Notes: generated by a model not told the origin, from the letters alone. 64,000 nucleotides of DNA from Aminithiophilus ramosus (GCF_018069705.1 NZ_CP072943.1:3007945-3071944), one strand, 5' to 3'. Positions 9,426 through 17,706 are shown, counted from the stretch's first letter. A program made the numbers and translations.

Positions 9426-9890
9426 ATGTACACCTCTCAACAGGAGCAGAGCCGCGACGTCTTCGATCCCCCGGGCGCTCTCGACGCCTCTGGCGAAAGG
9501 ACCCTCCAGGTCCGCCAGGCAGCCTCCTCCGTGGGGACCGCCCTGACCTCGGTCCTCTCCAGGATCGGCGACTTCAGGACCTTTACCCGCTCCGTCGGGG
9601 CCATCGCGTCGAAGACCCAGGCCCTGGCCATCAACGCCGCCATCGAGGCGGCCAAAGCCGGCGAGGCGGGGAGAGGCTTCTCCGTCATCGCCAGAGAGAT
9701 CAACGATCTCAGCACCCGCTCCAAGGAGGCCTCTCGGGAAATCGCCGCCACGATCGAAGAGGTCGAAGAACGGCTCAAAACGATCCAGGACGACCAGCAA
9801 AAGGCCCGGGACCATCTCTTCGCCCTGCTCGCCGGCGAAGGCGTCCGACGGCAAGCCCCTCCCTCGGAAGAGACCGGAGGCCCGTCATGA
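9426..9890 (+). CDS. Short soluble methyl-accepting chemotaxis signalling-tip protein
   Basis: 154 residues with no membrane segment or sensor domain. The central part is the chemoreceptor hairpin tip ([20 protein letters not shown], then [10 protein letters not shown]), the region that contacts CheA and CheW. The flanking coiled coils are very short compared with normal receptors. The ATG at 9426 is chosen, with aaaggag about 14 bp upstream. An in-frame GTG at 9411 is the alternative. Its stop overlaps the next gene (ATGA), so the two are probably made together. Related short proteins are sometimes cytoplasmic receptors. Its input is unknown. Confidence 0.75.
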   Translation: MYTSQQEQSRDVFDPPGALDASGERTLQVRQAASSVGTALTSVLSRIGDFRTFTRSVGAIASKTQALAINAAIEAAKAGEAGRGFSVIAREINDLSTRSKEASREIAATIEEVEERLKTIQDDQQKARDHLFALLAGEGVRRQAPPSEETGGPS

Positions 9891-10297
9891 CGGCCTCCCG
9901 CAGCTTCCGCTCCGTCCGCGGCCTTCACGCCCCGGAGCGCCGGGCCGTCGAAGGGCTTCTGAAACGCTACGACCTCCCCTTCCGGGACTGTCCCGACGTG
10001 ACGCTCCTCGTCGAAGACGCGAAGGGACACCTTTTCGGAACGGCCTCCCTCCAGGGAGAAAACCTGACCATGGTCGCCGTCGTGCCCGGCGAAGAGCGAT
10101 CGGGCCTCGTGGCCGACCTCGTCGCCCGATCCGTCGAGGAGGCCCGACGTCAGGGCCAGGACCGACTGATCTGGAACGGCGATTCGCCTTTCCCCCTGAC
10201 GATCGATCTGAGTCGGCGCCCCGAAGGCGAGAGCCTCGCCTCTCTGACGGCCGCCATCGTCGTCGATCTTCTTGACAGGAAGGAGAAAGGGGCGTAG
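9887..10297 (+). CDS. GNAT-like domain protein resembling the N-terminus of citrate lyase ligase
   Basis: 136 residues. The segment from [12 protein letters not shown] through [23 protein letters not shown] and [11 protein letters not shown] resembles the acetyltransferase-like N-terminal domain of CitC ([citrate lyase] ligase). The nucleotidyltransferase domain that follows in CitC is absent and no citrate lyase genes are nearby. It is translationally coupled to the chemoreceptor tip upstream. The function is unknown. An acyltransferase or small-molecule sensor role is only a guess. Confidence 0.55.
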   Translation: MTASRSFRSVRGLHAPERRAVEGLLKRYDLPFRDCPDVTLLVEDAKGHLFGTASLQGENLTMVAVVPGEERSGLVADLVARSVEEARRQGQDRLIWNGDSPFPLTIDLSRRPEGESLASLTAAIVVDLLDRKEKGA

Positions 10298-10300
10298 TCT
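10272..10300 (+). promoter_or_regulatory. Promoter of the DUF5320-NifX-Mrp operon
   Basis: TTGACA-N17-TAGTCT overlaps the end of the preceding gene. The Fur-like box begins four bases after the -10, so it would cover the transcription start. Confidence 0.6.
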
Positions 10301-10303
10301 TCT

Positions 10304-10322
10304 ATTGAGAATACTTCTCAAA
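10304..10322. promoter_or_regulatory. Fur-like operator, perfect inverted repeat
   Basis: ATTGAGAATACTTCTCAAA contains TTGAGAA-N3-TTCTCAA with two perfect 7-base arms. It is close to the classical Fur box AATGAGAATnATTCTCATT. The position over the predicted start of transcription suggests repression. The binding protein is inferred and is not encoded in this window. Confidence 0.6.
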
Positions 10323-10337
10323 AAGGAGGTCTGCGCC

Positions 10338-10586
10338 ATGCCCGGATTTGACAGGACCGGCCCGATGGGGCGGGGGTCCCGCAGCGGACGAGGTAGGGGT
10401 GTCTGCGGCACCGTGGGCTGCGGCTTCGCCATGGGAATGGGAGGCTCCGGCTTTCGCCGCCGCCTCTGGGCCCGCGACGGCGGAGTCTTCGTCGACGAAC
10501 AGCGGCGCCTCGAAGAGGAGCTGGCTTCGATGAAAGCCCGGACGGAGGCCCTCGAGGAGAGGCTCCGCGCTGCGGAGTCCCGGTAG
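10338..10586 (+). CDS. DUF5320 family small protein
   Basis: 82 residues from an ATG with a strong aaaaggagg. The Gly/Arg-rich start (MPGFDRTGPMGRGSRSGRGR) and following Cys pair (VCGTVGCGF) are typical of DUF5320 proteins, which commonly lie beside NifX and Mrp-type genes in anaerobes. The last 30 residues form a charged coiled coil. The function is unknown. The two cysteines could bind metal. It is the first gene behind the Fur-like box. Confidence 0.8.
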   Translation: MPGFDRTGPMGRGSRSGRGRGVCGTVGCGFAMGMGGSGFRRRLWARDGGVFVDEQRRLEEELASMKARTEALEERLRAAESR

Positions 10587-10598
10587 AGGGTGTCACGA

Positions 10599-10633
10599 CG
10601 TGGTGGAGGCCTGCGGTACGGGCCTCCACCACG
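10599..10633 (+). repeat. Perfect 13-bp stem-loop between DUF5320 and NifX genes
   Basis: cgtggtggaggcc and ggcctccaccacg flank a 9-base loop. There is no T-run, so this is more likely an mRNA-stabilising or processing structure within the operon than a terminator. Confidence 0.65.
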
Positions 10634-10671
10634 CTGAGTGTGGAAGACAAATTCGGCAGGGAGGAATTTCA

Positions 10672-11043
10672 GTGAAACTCGCCATCGCAACGGAAGCGGG
10701 ACAGGTCTGTCCTCACTTCGGTCACACGCCTTTTTTCACCCTGGCCACCGTCGAAAACGGCGCCCTCACGGAAAAGAACGAAGTCCCCAACCCAGGGCAC
10801 GCGCCGGGCTTCCTCCCCCAGTGGATGAAGGATCGGGGCATCCAGCTCGTCATCGCCGGAGGCGTGGGCGCCAAAGCCCAGGAGCTTTTCACCGCTCTCG
10901 GAATCGACGTCATCGCCGGAGCCGAGGGACCTGTCGATTCAGTCCTCGCCGCCTTCGTCGACGGAACCCTGAAGGGCGGAAGGAGCCTCTGCACCCACGG
11001 AACAGAGGGGCACGGGGGCTGCGGCGACACCTGCAAGGGCTGA
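10672..11043 (+). CDS. NifX/NifB-type dinitrogenase cofactor domain protein
   Basis: 123 residues from a GTG behind agggagg. The NifX-like domain is clear (VCPHFGHTPFF near residue 12, VIAGGVGAKAQELF near 65). A Cys/His-rich tail (CTHGTEGHGGCGDTC) could hold a metal. Its stop overlaps the next start. This domain carries metal-sulfur clusters in nitrogenase assembly. Here it accompanies two Mrp-ferredoxin ATPases, so a role in cluster handling is plausible but unproven. Confidence 0.85.
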   Translation: MKLAIATEAGQVCPHFGHTPFFTLATVENGALTEKNEVPNPGHAPGFLPQWMKDRGIQLVIAGGVGAKAQELFTALGIDVIAGAEGPVDSVLAAFVDGTLKGGRSLCTHGTEGHGGCGDTCKG

Positions 11044-11879
11044 TGCGCGTCGCCGTCGCCAGCGGCAAGGGGGGCACGGGCAAAAGCTGTGTCGCCGCCT
11101 CCCTGGCCCTCTGTTCCCCTGACGTCCTGGCCGTCGATCTTGACGTGGAGGAACCCAATCTGGCCCTCATCCTCGGCTGTCCCTCCCTGGAGAGCATGCT
11201 CGTCACCCGCCCCAGGCCTCTCGTGGAGGAGAGTCGCTGCGACGGCTGCGGCCTCTGCGCCAAAGAGTGCCGTTTCGGCGCCGTCAACGTCTTCGGGAAG
11301 AAGGTCTACTTTTCGCACGAACTCTGTCACGGCTGCGGCCTCTGTGCCCACATCTGTCCCCAGGGAGCCATCTTCGAGGAAGAGAGGCCTCTGGGCGAGA
11401 TCCGTCGCTGCCGCTGCGACGGCATCGAGCTCCTTGAGGGACGGCTCTGGACGGGGCAGATGAACCCCGTCCCCGTCATCGAATCGACCCTCGACGCCGC
11501 CCAGGCCTTCGACGGCGACACCGTCTGGGACGCTCCCCCCGGAAGCTCCTGCTCCATGGTGGCCGCCGTGAGCCGCGCCGACGCCGTCGTTCTCGTGACG
11601 GAGCCGACGCCCTTCGGCGCCTCCGATCTGGAACTGGCCCTTCAGGTCCTCGCCAAACTGAAAAAGCGCTCCCATGTCGTCGTCAACCGCGCCGATCTCG
11701 GCGGGGCCGACATCGACGGCCTCGCCGAGCGGTACGGAAGCTCCGTGGCCCTCCGACTCCCCTTCTCCCGGGAAGTGGCCTCGCGCTACGCCCGAGGCGA
11801 GGCGCCGGCCCGATTCGACCCCCTCTGGCAGGAGGGGATGAGGCTCCTCTGGAGCCATCTCCGCGAGGCCCGATCGTGA
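11043..11879 (+). CDS. MinD/Mrp-type ATPase with ferredoxin insert (first copy)
   Basis: 278 residues. The N-terminal deviant P-loop SGKGGTGKS belongs to the SIMIBI class. After about residue 60 an inserted 2[4Fe-4S] ferredoxin module has CDGCGLCAKEC and CHGCGLCAHIC. The switch region (VWDAPPGSS) keeps the DxPPG pattern of Mrp proteins. The ATG overlaps the previous stop (TGATG) and the stop overlaps the next start (GTGA). Paired proteins of this kind occur widely in anaerobes with DUF5320 and NifX. They are thought to handle Fe-S clusters. Confidence 0.85.
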   Translation: MRVAVASGKGGTGKSCVAASLALCSPDVLAVDLDVEEPNLALILGCPSLESMLVTRPRPLVEESRCDGCGLCAKECRFGAVNVFGKKVYFSHELCHGCGLCAHICPQGAIFEEERPLGEIRRCRCDGIELLEGRLWTGQMNPVPVIESTLDAAQAFDGDTVWDAPPGSSCSMVAAVSRADAVVLVTEPTPFGASDLELALQVLAKLKKRSHVVVNRADLGGADIDGLAERYGSSVALRLPFSREVASRYARGEAPARFDPLWQEGMRLLWSHLREARS

Positions 11880-12760
11880 GGGCGAGGGAAATCGTCGTCG
11901 TCAGCGGCAAGGGGGGCACGGGAAAGACGACGGTGACGGCCTCTCTGGCGGCCCGTCTGGCCGGGCAGGCCCTTTTCTGCGACGCCGACGTCGACGCCCC
12001 CAACCTGGGGCTCCTCCTCGACCCGACGCCGATCAAGAGGGACCCGTTCGTCGGCATGGCCGTCGCCTCCGTCGACGGGCATGCCTGCCTCGGCTGCGGC
12101 CTCTGCAGCCGGAGCTGCCGATTCGGGGCCATCACCGTCGTCGACGGCAAGGCCGTCGTCGACGGCTCGGCCTGCGAGGGGTGCGCCCTCTGCCTCCATC
12201 TCTGCCCCGCCAAGGCGATCACCCTCACCCCTCTTCCCCGAGGGGAGATTTGCGAGAGCGTCACCGTCTACGGCCCCCTCTTCCACGGTCGTCTCGACCC
12301 GGGAGGCGCCAACTCGGGCAAGCTGGTCCAGCAGATCAAAGACGGCGCCCGCAAAAAGGCGGAAGAGAGCGGCGTCTCCTGGATCCTCGTCGACGGACCG
12401 CCGGGCATCGCCTGTCCGGCCCTGTCGGCCATGAGCAGCGCCGACATCGTCCTGGCCGTGACGGAGGCCTCTCGATCGGCCCTGAGCGACCTGAAACGCC
12501 TCGTCGAGGTCACGAGACCCTTCCGTCTTCCCCTGGCCGTCGTCCTCAACAAGGCCGGCCTGGCCCCCGACGAGGAGAGCGAACTCGAGCGGTTCTGTCA
12601 CGAAGCCGATCTCCCCCTGCTCGGCGCCATTCCCTTCGACAGGGCCATCGCCGCCGCCCAGGCGGAGAAGATTCCCCCCCTCGAACGGATCAGAGAGCCC
12701 CTGGAGGCGATTTTCCGCAACGTGGTCCGCCTTCTGGACCGAAATCCGGAGAGAGGCTAA
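11876..12760 (+). CDS. MinD/Mrp-type ATPase with ferredoxin insert (second copy)
   Basis: 294 residues, paralogous to the gene just upstream. P-loop SGKGGTGKTT, Asp-rich CDADVDAPNLG, ferredoxin insert with CLGCGLCSRSC and CEGCALCLHLC, and DGPPGIACP in the switch II region. The two copies probably form a heterodimeric complex, inferred from their coupling and the family's dimeric nature. It uses a GTG start overlapping the previous stop and is the last gene of the operon behind the Fur-like box. Confidence 0.86.
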   Translation: MRAREIVVVSGKGGTGKTTVTASLAARLAGQALFCDADVDAPNLGLLLDPTPIKRDPFVGMAVASVDGHACLGCGLCSRSCRFGAITVVDGKAVVDGSACEGCALCLHLCPAKAITLTPLPRGEICESVTVYGPLFHGRLDPGGANSGKLVQQIKDGARKKAEESGVSWILVDGPPGIACPALSAMSSADIVLAVTEASRSALSDLKRLVEVTRPFRLPLAVVLNKAGLAPDEESELERFCHEADLPLLGAIPFDRAIAAAQAEKIPPLERIREPLEAIFRNVVRLLDRNPERG

Positions 12761-12820
12761 GAGCTTTCTGTCTTGATATTTAATTACAAAATCTTCTTTA
12801 AAAAGTTACAAAAGTTTTAG

Positions 12821-12849
12821 TTGATTTTTTTGCCATTAAGGAATATGAT
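12821..12849 (+). promoter_or_regulatory. Promoter of the amino-acid binding protein gene
   Basis: TTGATT-N17-TATGAT, preceded by an unusually AT-rich stretch (12770-12820) that could act as an UP element. The GTG start at 12889 follows with gggaggtg. Confidence 0.7.
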
Positions 12850-12888
12850 CAAGGCATCTTTTTCCATCTTCTGGGAGGTGCTTTTTTC

Positions 12889-13662
12889 GTGAAACGTCTT
12901 GTGGCCTTCTCTGCCCTTCTCGTCCTGGTGGCCGCCCTTGCGGCTCTGCCCGCCTCGGCCTCGACTCTCGCCGAGATCCGGGAACGGGGCACTCTGCGCG
13001 TCGCCATGGAGGACGAGGACTACGGCCTCTTTCACTTCCGCGAGGGGGACAAAAATCTGGGCCTCGATTACGACCTGGCCCTGGCCATCGCCGAGGCCGC
13101 CGGCGTCTCCCTCGAAGTCGTCTCTCTGCCCTGGGGCGACGGCGAGGCGGGTACCATAAGCGGAGCCTGGGGCGACGGCGGCTGGCCCGTCTTCGGCGTC
13201 GATCTCATGTGCACGGCGGCGACGATCACCGACGAACGGGCCGAAAAGGTGACCTTCTCGGCGCCCTATTTCTCGGCCGGCCAGCTTCTTCTGACCCTCA
13301 AGGCGAAGAACCTTACGGCCCTGGACCAGGTCAAGGGGCTCAAGCTCGGCTTCCAGCAGGCGACGACAAGCGAGACGACGGCCAAGGAATTGCTGGCGGG
13401 AAACACCTTCCTCCCCCTCCCGGGCGTTCCCGACGTCATGAACGCCCTCAGGAAGGGGCTCATCGACGCCGCCCTCCTCGACAGCCCCCTGGCCCTGACG
13501 GAGGCCAAGAATGACGGGAGCCTTTCCGTCATCGACGAGCTCCTCACCGAAGAACATTTCGGCGTCACCCTGCCCCGGGATGTCGATCCCGAACTGAAGT
13601 CTCTCGTCGACGACGTGGTCCAGGCCAACCGCCAGGCCCTCTACGACAAATGGTTCAAGTAG
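12889..13662 (+). CDS. Amino-acid ABC transporter substrate-binding protein (SBP family 3), orphan
   Basis: 257 residues from a GTG. Signal peptide of about 22 residues ending ALPASA, no lipobox Cys. The mature part has the family-3 pattern: RGTLRVAMEDEDYGLF, LGLDYDLALAIAEAAG, TITDERAEKVTFSAPYF and LKLGFQQATTSE. No permease or ATPase is adjacent, so it works with a transporter encoded elsewhere. It has its own strong promoter and its own terminator. The ligand cannot be named. Confidence 0.88.
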   Translation: MKRLVAFSALLVLVAALAALPASASTLAEIRERGTLRVAMEDEDYGLFHFREGDKNLGLDYDLALAIAEAAGVSLEVVSLPWGDGEAGTISGAWGDGGWPVFGVDLMCTAATITDERAEKVTFSAPYFSAGQLLLTLKAKNLTALDQVKGLKLGFQQATTSETTAKELLAGNTFLPLPGVPDVMNALRKGLIDAALLDSPLALTEAKNDGSLSVIDELLTEEHFGVTLPRDVDPELKSLVDDVVQANRQALYDKWFK

Positions 13663-13688
13663 GGCCCCGACGGGATCGGAGGCCCAAA

Positions 13689-13728
13689 AAAGAAGAGGTC
13701 CCTTCCTTACGGAGGGGACCTCTTCTTT
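13689..13728. terminator. Bidirectional terminator
   Basis: aagaagaggtcccttcc pairs with ggaggggacctcttctt (one wobble pair) around TTAC, with A and T tracts on both sides. It lies between the convergent binding-protein and apbC genes. Confidence 0.85.
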
Positions 13729-13744
13729 CGGGAACAGGCCGGGG

Positions 13745-14593
13745 CTAGCAGGCCCCCTTGACGGGCGATCCGGCCAGGGAGGCCTCCAGGGCCGAGGCGA
13801 GATCTTCGAGACGCTCCGCCTCGCCGTAGTCCTCGACGCGGCCGGAATCGCAGAGAAGGGCCAGGGTCGGGTCGACAGGGAAACGTCCCAGAAGGGGCAT
13901 GGAGAAACGTTCCGTCAGTTTGGCCACGTGGCTGGGGCCGAAAAGATCCAGCTCCTGTCCGCAGCCGGGACAGCGGACGAAACTCATGTTCTCCACGACG
14001 CCCAGAAGGGGGACGTCGAGCATGCCCGCCATGTGACAGGCCTTCTCGACGATGAGCTCGGCCAGGCCCTGGGGCGAGGTGACGAGGACCATCCCGTCGA
14101 GAGGAAGGCTCTGCATGACCGTCAGAGGGGCGTCGGCCGTCCCGGGCGGCAGGTCGACGAAGAGATAGTCCAGGTTGCCCCACTCCACGTCGTTCCAGAA
14201 CTGTTTGAGCAGATTGGCGATGAGCGGCCCCCGCCAGACGACGGGCTTGGCCGGATCGTCGAGAAGGAGATTGACGGACATGACGCGGATCCCCAGCTTG
14301 GCCGAGGCCGGCGGAATCATCCCCGCCACGGTTCCCACGAGGGGATCGCGGATGCCCAGCAGTTTGGGGATGGAGGGGCCCGTCACGTCGGCGTCGAGGA
14401 TCCCGACCCGGCACCCCCTGCGGGCCATGGCCACGGCCAGGAGGGCCGTCGTCGTGCTCTTGCCGACGCCTCCCTTGCCGCTGCCGACGGCCACGAAACG
14501 GCCGACGCCCCTCTTGTCGATGGGCTCTTTGGCCTGGCCCGGACAGGTTCCCCCTTCGCCGCAGGAGGACGAACAGCTCTGACAGTCAGACAT
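13745..14593 (-). CDS. apbC: Mrp/NBP35-type iron-sulfur cluster carrier (ApbC)
   Basis: 282 residues. Begins with a Cys-rich head (CQSCSSSCGEGGTC) like NBP35, then the Mrp P-loop GSGKGGVGKSTT, DADVTGPSIPKLLG and DLPPGTADAPLT. Near the C-terminus FVRCPGCG carries the CxxC that ligates the bridging Fe-S cluster in Mrp/ApbC. It transfers Fe-S clusters to apoproteins in the cytoplasm. Its predicted promoter and a Fur-like box lie directly upstream. It is the third Mrp-class ATPase within 4 kb. Confidence 0.92.
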   Translation of the reverse strand: MSDCQSCSSSCGEGGTCPGQAKEPIDKRGVGRFVAVGSGKGGVGKSTTTALLAVAMARRGCRVGILDADVTGPSIPKLLGIRDPLVGTVAGMIPPASAKLGIRVMSVNLLLDDPAKPVVWRGPLIANLLKQFWNDVEWGNLDYLFVDLPPGTADAPLTVMQSLPLDGMVLVTSPQGLAELIVEKACHMAGMLDVPLLGVVENMSFVRCPGCGQELDLFGPSHVAKLTERFSMPLLGRFPVDPTLALLCDSGRVEDYGEAERLEDLASALEASLAGSPVKGAC

Positions 14594-14617
14594 GCAGACT
14601 TCACTCCCCGCTTTTAT

Positions 14618-14634
14618 ATGAGAAAAGTTCTCAA
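14618..14634. promoter_or_regulatory. Fur-like operator in front of apbC
   Basis: Read on the minus strand TTGAGAA-CTT-TTCTCAT, matching the 10304 box at 13 of 14 arm positions. It begins three bases after the predicted -10 of the apbC promoter, the same placement as at 10304. It is about 75 bp from the divergent transporter promoter and might also affect it. Confidence 0.6.
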
Positions 14635-14637
14635 TAA

Positions 14638-14666
14638 CTTATACGCTCTTTCCTCTCGGCGGTCAA
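14638..14666 (-). promoter_or_regulatory. Promoter of apbC
   Basis: On the minus strand TTGACC-N17-TATAAG, with the Fur-like box immediately downstream. Confidence 0.65.
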
Positions 14667-14707
14667 GAAAATCGTCCGCCCTCAATGTTACCTATTCGCT
14701 ATTTAGT

Positions 14708-14715
14708 GCTATGAT
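14708..14715 (+). promoter_or_regulatory. Extended -10 promoter of the iron-complex transporter operon
   Basis: TGCTATGAT is an extended -10 about 47 bp before the TTG start at 14762. No convincing -35 is present. The same TGCTATGAT appears at 7791. Confidence 0.5.
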
Positions 14716-14761
14716 TCGGGCTAAAAGGCAGTCATCTTTTCTCCCCAAGGAGGTCCACCCG

Positions 14762-15874
14762 TTGAAAAGGACTCGGTCTCTCTCCCTTGCGGCCCTTGTG
14801 CTCCTGACCCTCTTCGCGGCCGGTCAGGCCCTCGCCTCGGACGTCGTCGACGCCCTGGGCAGCCCCCTGGCCCTCGACGGCCCCGCCCGGAAGGTCCTCT
14901 GCTCCGGCTCGGGGGCCCTGCGCCTGCTGACCTACCTTCAGGCCCAGGACCTCATCGCCGCCGTCGAGGACATCGAAAAGCGCAGCGAGGCCAGGGACGC
15001 CCGCCCCTACTTCCTGGCCAATCCCGCCTTCCGTGATCTGCCCCTCTTCGGAGAGTTCCGGGGCCGGGCTCGGGCCGAGCTGATCCTGGGTCTTCCCGAG
15101 GCACCTCAGGTCATCTTCAAGACCGATCCCGAGGCGGGAACGCCCGCCGCCGAGCTTCAGGAGGCCACAGGCATTCCCGTCATCCCCCTCGATTACGGCA
15201 ACCTCCTGGATCGACGGGAGGCCCTCTACGCCTCGCTGCGGACCATGGGACGCGTCGTGGACCGTCAGGAGCGGGCCGAAGCCGTCATCGCCTTTTTCGA
15301 GACGACCCTCGACGATCTGAAGCGGCGGAGCGCCTCCTTGGCCGAGGAGGACCGCCCCGGCTGCTACGTCGGCGGCGTCGGCTTCCGCGGCGCCCACGGC
15401 CTTTCGGCGACGGAGCTGGGCTACCCCCCCTTCGTCTTCACCGGCGCCCGGGCCGTCACGGAAGAGGAGGCCCCTTCCGACCGGGCCTCCCACGCCGAGA
15501 TCTCCCGAGAGAAACTTCTGGCCTGGGACCCCCAGTATCTTTTCATCGACCTTTCGACGCTCAACGCCGGAGAGAGGGCCGGAGCCCTCTACGAGCTCAA
15601 AAACACGCCTCTCTGGAAGGATCTGCGGGCACTGAAGGAGGGCCACGTCTACGGCCTCCTTCCCTACAACTGGTACACGCAGAACTTCGGCTCCATTTTG
15701 GCCGATGCCTACTTCGTCGGCAAGACCCTCTTCCCCCAGGGCTACGGCGACGTCGATCCCGCCGCCAAGGCCGACGAGATCTACCTTTTCCTCGTCGGAA
15801 AGGCCCTCTTCTCCGAGATGAACGACCTTTTCGGCGGTCTGGCCTTCCGGCCCCTCTCCCTGACACAGGACTGA
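14762..15874 (+). CDS. Iron-complex type ABC transporter substrate-binding protein
   Basis: 370 residues from a TTG start, chosen because caaggaggt lies 8 bp before it and the protein then begins with a signal peptide (KRTRSLSLAALVLLTLFAAG, cleavage near ALAS). The mature part has the Peripla_BP_2 pattern: VVDALGSPLALDGPARKVLC at its start, and later LLAWDPQYLFIDLS and EGHVYGLLPYNW. The cargo may be a siderophore, heme, corrinoid or other metal complex. The permease follows after 3 bp. Confidence 0.88.
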   Translation: MKRTRSLSLAALVLLTLFAAGQALASDVVDALGSPLALDGPARKVLCSGSGALRLLTYLQAQDLIAAVEDIEKRSEARDARPYFLANPAFRDLPLFGEFRGRARAELILGLPEAPQVIFKTDPEAGTPAAELQEATGIPVIPLDYGNLLDRREALYASLRTMGRVVDRQERAEAVIAFFETTLDDLKRRSASLAEEDRPGCYVGGVGFRGAHGLSATELGYPPFVFTGARAVTEEEAPSDRASHAEISREKLLAWDPQYLFIDLSTLNAGERAGALYELKNTPLWKDLRALKEGHVYGLLPYNWYTQNFGSILADAYFVGKTLFPQGYGDVDPAAKADEIYLFLVGKALFSEMNDLFGGLAFRPLSLTQD

Positions 15875-15877
15875 TCG

Positions 15878-16927
15878 GTGCATCTCGACGACGGACGCCT
15901 GCCCCAGGGCTACGGCCGCCATGTGGCCCTCAGAAAGAGAGGGGTCGCAGCGGCAGCAGCAGCGACGGCTCTCCTCTTCCTTTTCTCCCTCTCCGTCGGG
16001 GCCGTCACGATCCCGCCCGGCGACGTGCTGCGATCCCTTCTGGGATGGGGCCAAGAGGCGCGATGGGACCGCATCGTCTGCCAGATCCGTCTCCCCCAGG
16101 CCCTGGCCGCCCTTCTGGCCGGGACGGGCCTCTCCCTGGCCGGCGCCGTGAGTCAGTCCGTCCTCCGCAATCCCCTGGCTTCGCCCTTCACTCTGGGCAT
16201 CAGCCACGGAGCGGCCTTCGGCGCCGCCCTCTCCGTCCTCCTCTTTCCCCGGGGCGAGACGGGCTCCCTCTTTCTTCACCTCTACGGGACGGCCGCCTCG
16301 GCCCTTTTCGCCTCGGCTCTGACGACGGCGGCCGTCCTCCTCCTGGCGCGGCGCCGCCCCTCGCCGGAGACGGTCGTCCTCTGCGGCGTCGCCCTGAGCG
16401 CCCTCTTCACGGCCTCGACGATGCTCCTTCAATACTTCGCCGACGACAGCCAGCTGGCGACGATGGTCTTCTGGACCTTCGGCGACCTCGCCCGGGCCCG
16501 CTGGCCCGAGCTCGCCCTCATGACCGCCGTAACAGCCCTGTCGGCGGCCTATTTCCTCTTCCGCCGCTGGGACCTGAACACCCTCCTGGCCGGGGAGGAG
16601 ACGGCCCGCTCCCTGGGCCTCTCCGTGACCCGCATCCGTCTCGAGACCATGGCCGTGGCCTGTCTCGTCACGGCCGTCATCGTCTCCCTCGTCGGCGTCA
16701 TCGGCTTCGTCGGCCTCGTCTGCCCCCACATGGCCCGGCGCTTCACCGGCGACGATCACCGTTTCCTCCTTCCCGCCTCGGCCCTGACGGGCGCCTTCCT
16801 CCTCCTCGCCGCCGACACGACGGCGCGGCTCGTCCTTCTTCCCCGCATCCTGCCCGTCTCGATCGTGACGGCCTTTCTCGGCGCGCCGACCTTCATCTGG
16901 CTCCTCGGAAGGGAGCGGCGGCGATGA
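15878..16927 (+). CDS. FecCD-family ABC transporter permease
   Basis: 349 residues from a GTG. About ten membrane helices. Family motifs: RLPQALAALLAGTGLSLAGA, NPLASPFTLGISHGAAFGA, and IGFVGLVCPHMARRFTGDDHR near residue 280, which contacts the ATPase. It forms the inner-membrane channel for the binding protein upstream. The stop overlaps the ATPase start (ATGA). Confidence 0.93.
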   Translation: MHLDDGRLPQGYGRHVALRKRGVAAAAAATALLFLFSLSVGAVTIPPGDVLRSLLGWGQEARWDRIVCQIRLPQALAALLAGTGLSLAGAVSQSVLRNPLASPFTLGISHGAAFGAALSVLLFPRGETGSLFLHLYGTAASALFASALTTAAVLLLARRRPSPETVVLCGVALSALFTASTMLLQYFADDSQLATMVFWTFGDLARARWPELALMTAVTALSAAYFLFRRWDLNTLLAGEETARSLGLSVTRIRLETMAVACLVTAVIVSLVGVIGFVGLVCPHMARRFTGDDHRFLLPASALTGAFLLLAADTTARLVLLPRILPVSIVTAFLGAPTFIWLLGRERRR

Positions 16928-17682
16928 TCCTCGACGTCGAAGGGCTCCGCTTCCGCTACGGAAGCGACGCCGTCCTCGAAGACGTGACCTTCTCGGCCCG
17001 GCGGGGCGAGATGGTCATGGTGCTCGGGCCGAACGGGGCGGGCAAATCGACCCTTCTCCGCTGTCTCGACGGCCTGGCCAGCCCCGCGGCGGGATCGATC
17101 CTTCTCGACGGCCGATCCCTGACCTCTTTCGACGGACCGGAACGGGCCCGATCGGTGGGCTACGTTCCCCAAAGGCCCGAGACGGCCCGCCTGACGGCCT
17201 TCGACGCCGTCCTCCTCGGACGACGGCCCCATTTCGGCAGCGCCGTCACCGATGAGGATCTGCGGCGCGTCGACGCCGTCTTCCGCACCCTGGCCATGGA
17301 GGGGCTGGCCCTACGCCCCATCGACGCCATGAGCGGCGGCGAGCTTCAGAAGGTGACGCTGGGGCGGGCCCTGGCCCAGGAGCCCTCCCTGCTGCTCCTC
17401 GACGAGCCGACGAGCAGCCTGGACCTGAAAAACCAGGTCGAGATCCTCTCCCTCCTCCGTCACATCGCCAAAGGCCACGACATGGCCGTCGTGGCCACCC
17501 TCCACGACCTGAACCTGGCCTTCCGCTTCGGCGACCGATTCCTCTTCCTCAAGAGAGGAAAGATCGTCGAGGCCCTCGACGACCTCTCCCGCGTCACCTC
17601 CTCCCTCGTCGAATCGGTCTACGACCTTCCCGTCGACGTGGCCCGCCACGGAGAGCTCCCCGTCGTCATCCCCCGCGGCTGA
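16924..17682 (+). CDS. FepC/FecE-type ABC transporter ATP-binding protein
   Basis: 252 residues starting at the ATG overlapping the permease stop. Walker A GPNGAGKSTLL, signature MSGGELQKVTLGRALAQ, Walker B LLLLDEPTSSLDLKNQ, and H-loop TLHDLNLAFRFGD. LDLKNQ is usual for the iron-siderophore/B12 class. It completes a three-gene importer. A terminator follows the stop by 24 bp. Confidence 0.93.
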   Translation: MILDVEGLRFRYGSDAVLEDVTFSARRGEMVMVLGPNGAGKSTLLRCLDGLASPAAGSILLDGRSLTSFDGPERARSVGYVPQRPETARLTAFDAVLLGRRPHFGSAVTDEDLRRVDAVFRTLAMEGLALRPIDAMSGGELQKVTLGRALAQEPSLLLLDEPTSSLDLKNQVEILSLLRHIAKGHDMAVVATLHDLNLAFRFGDRFLFLKRGKIVEALDDLSRVTSSLVESVYDLPVDVARHGELPVVIPRG

Positions 17683-17706
17683 AGACGCCACATCGACCTC
17701 CCCCCT

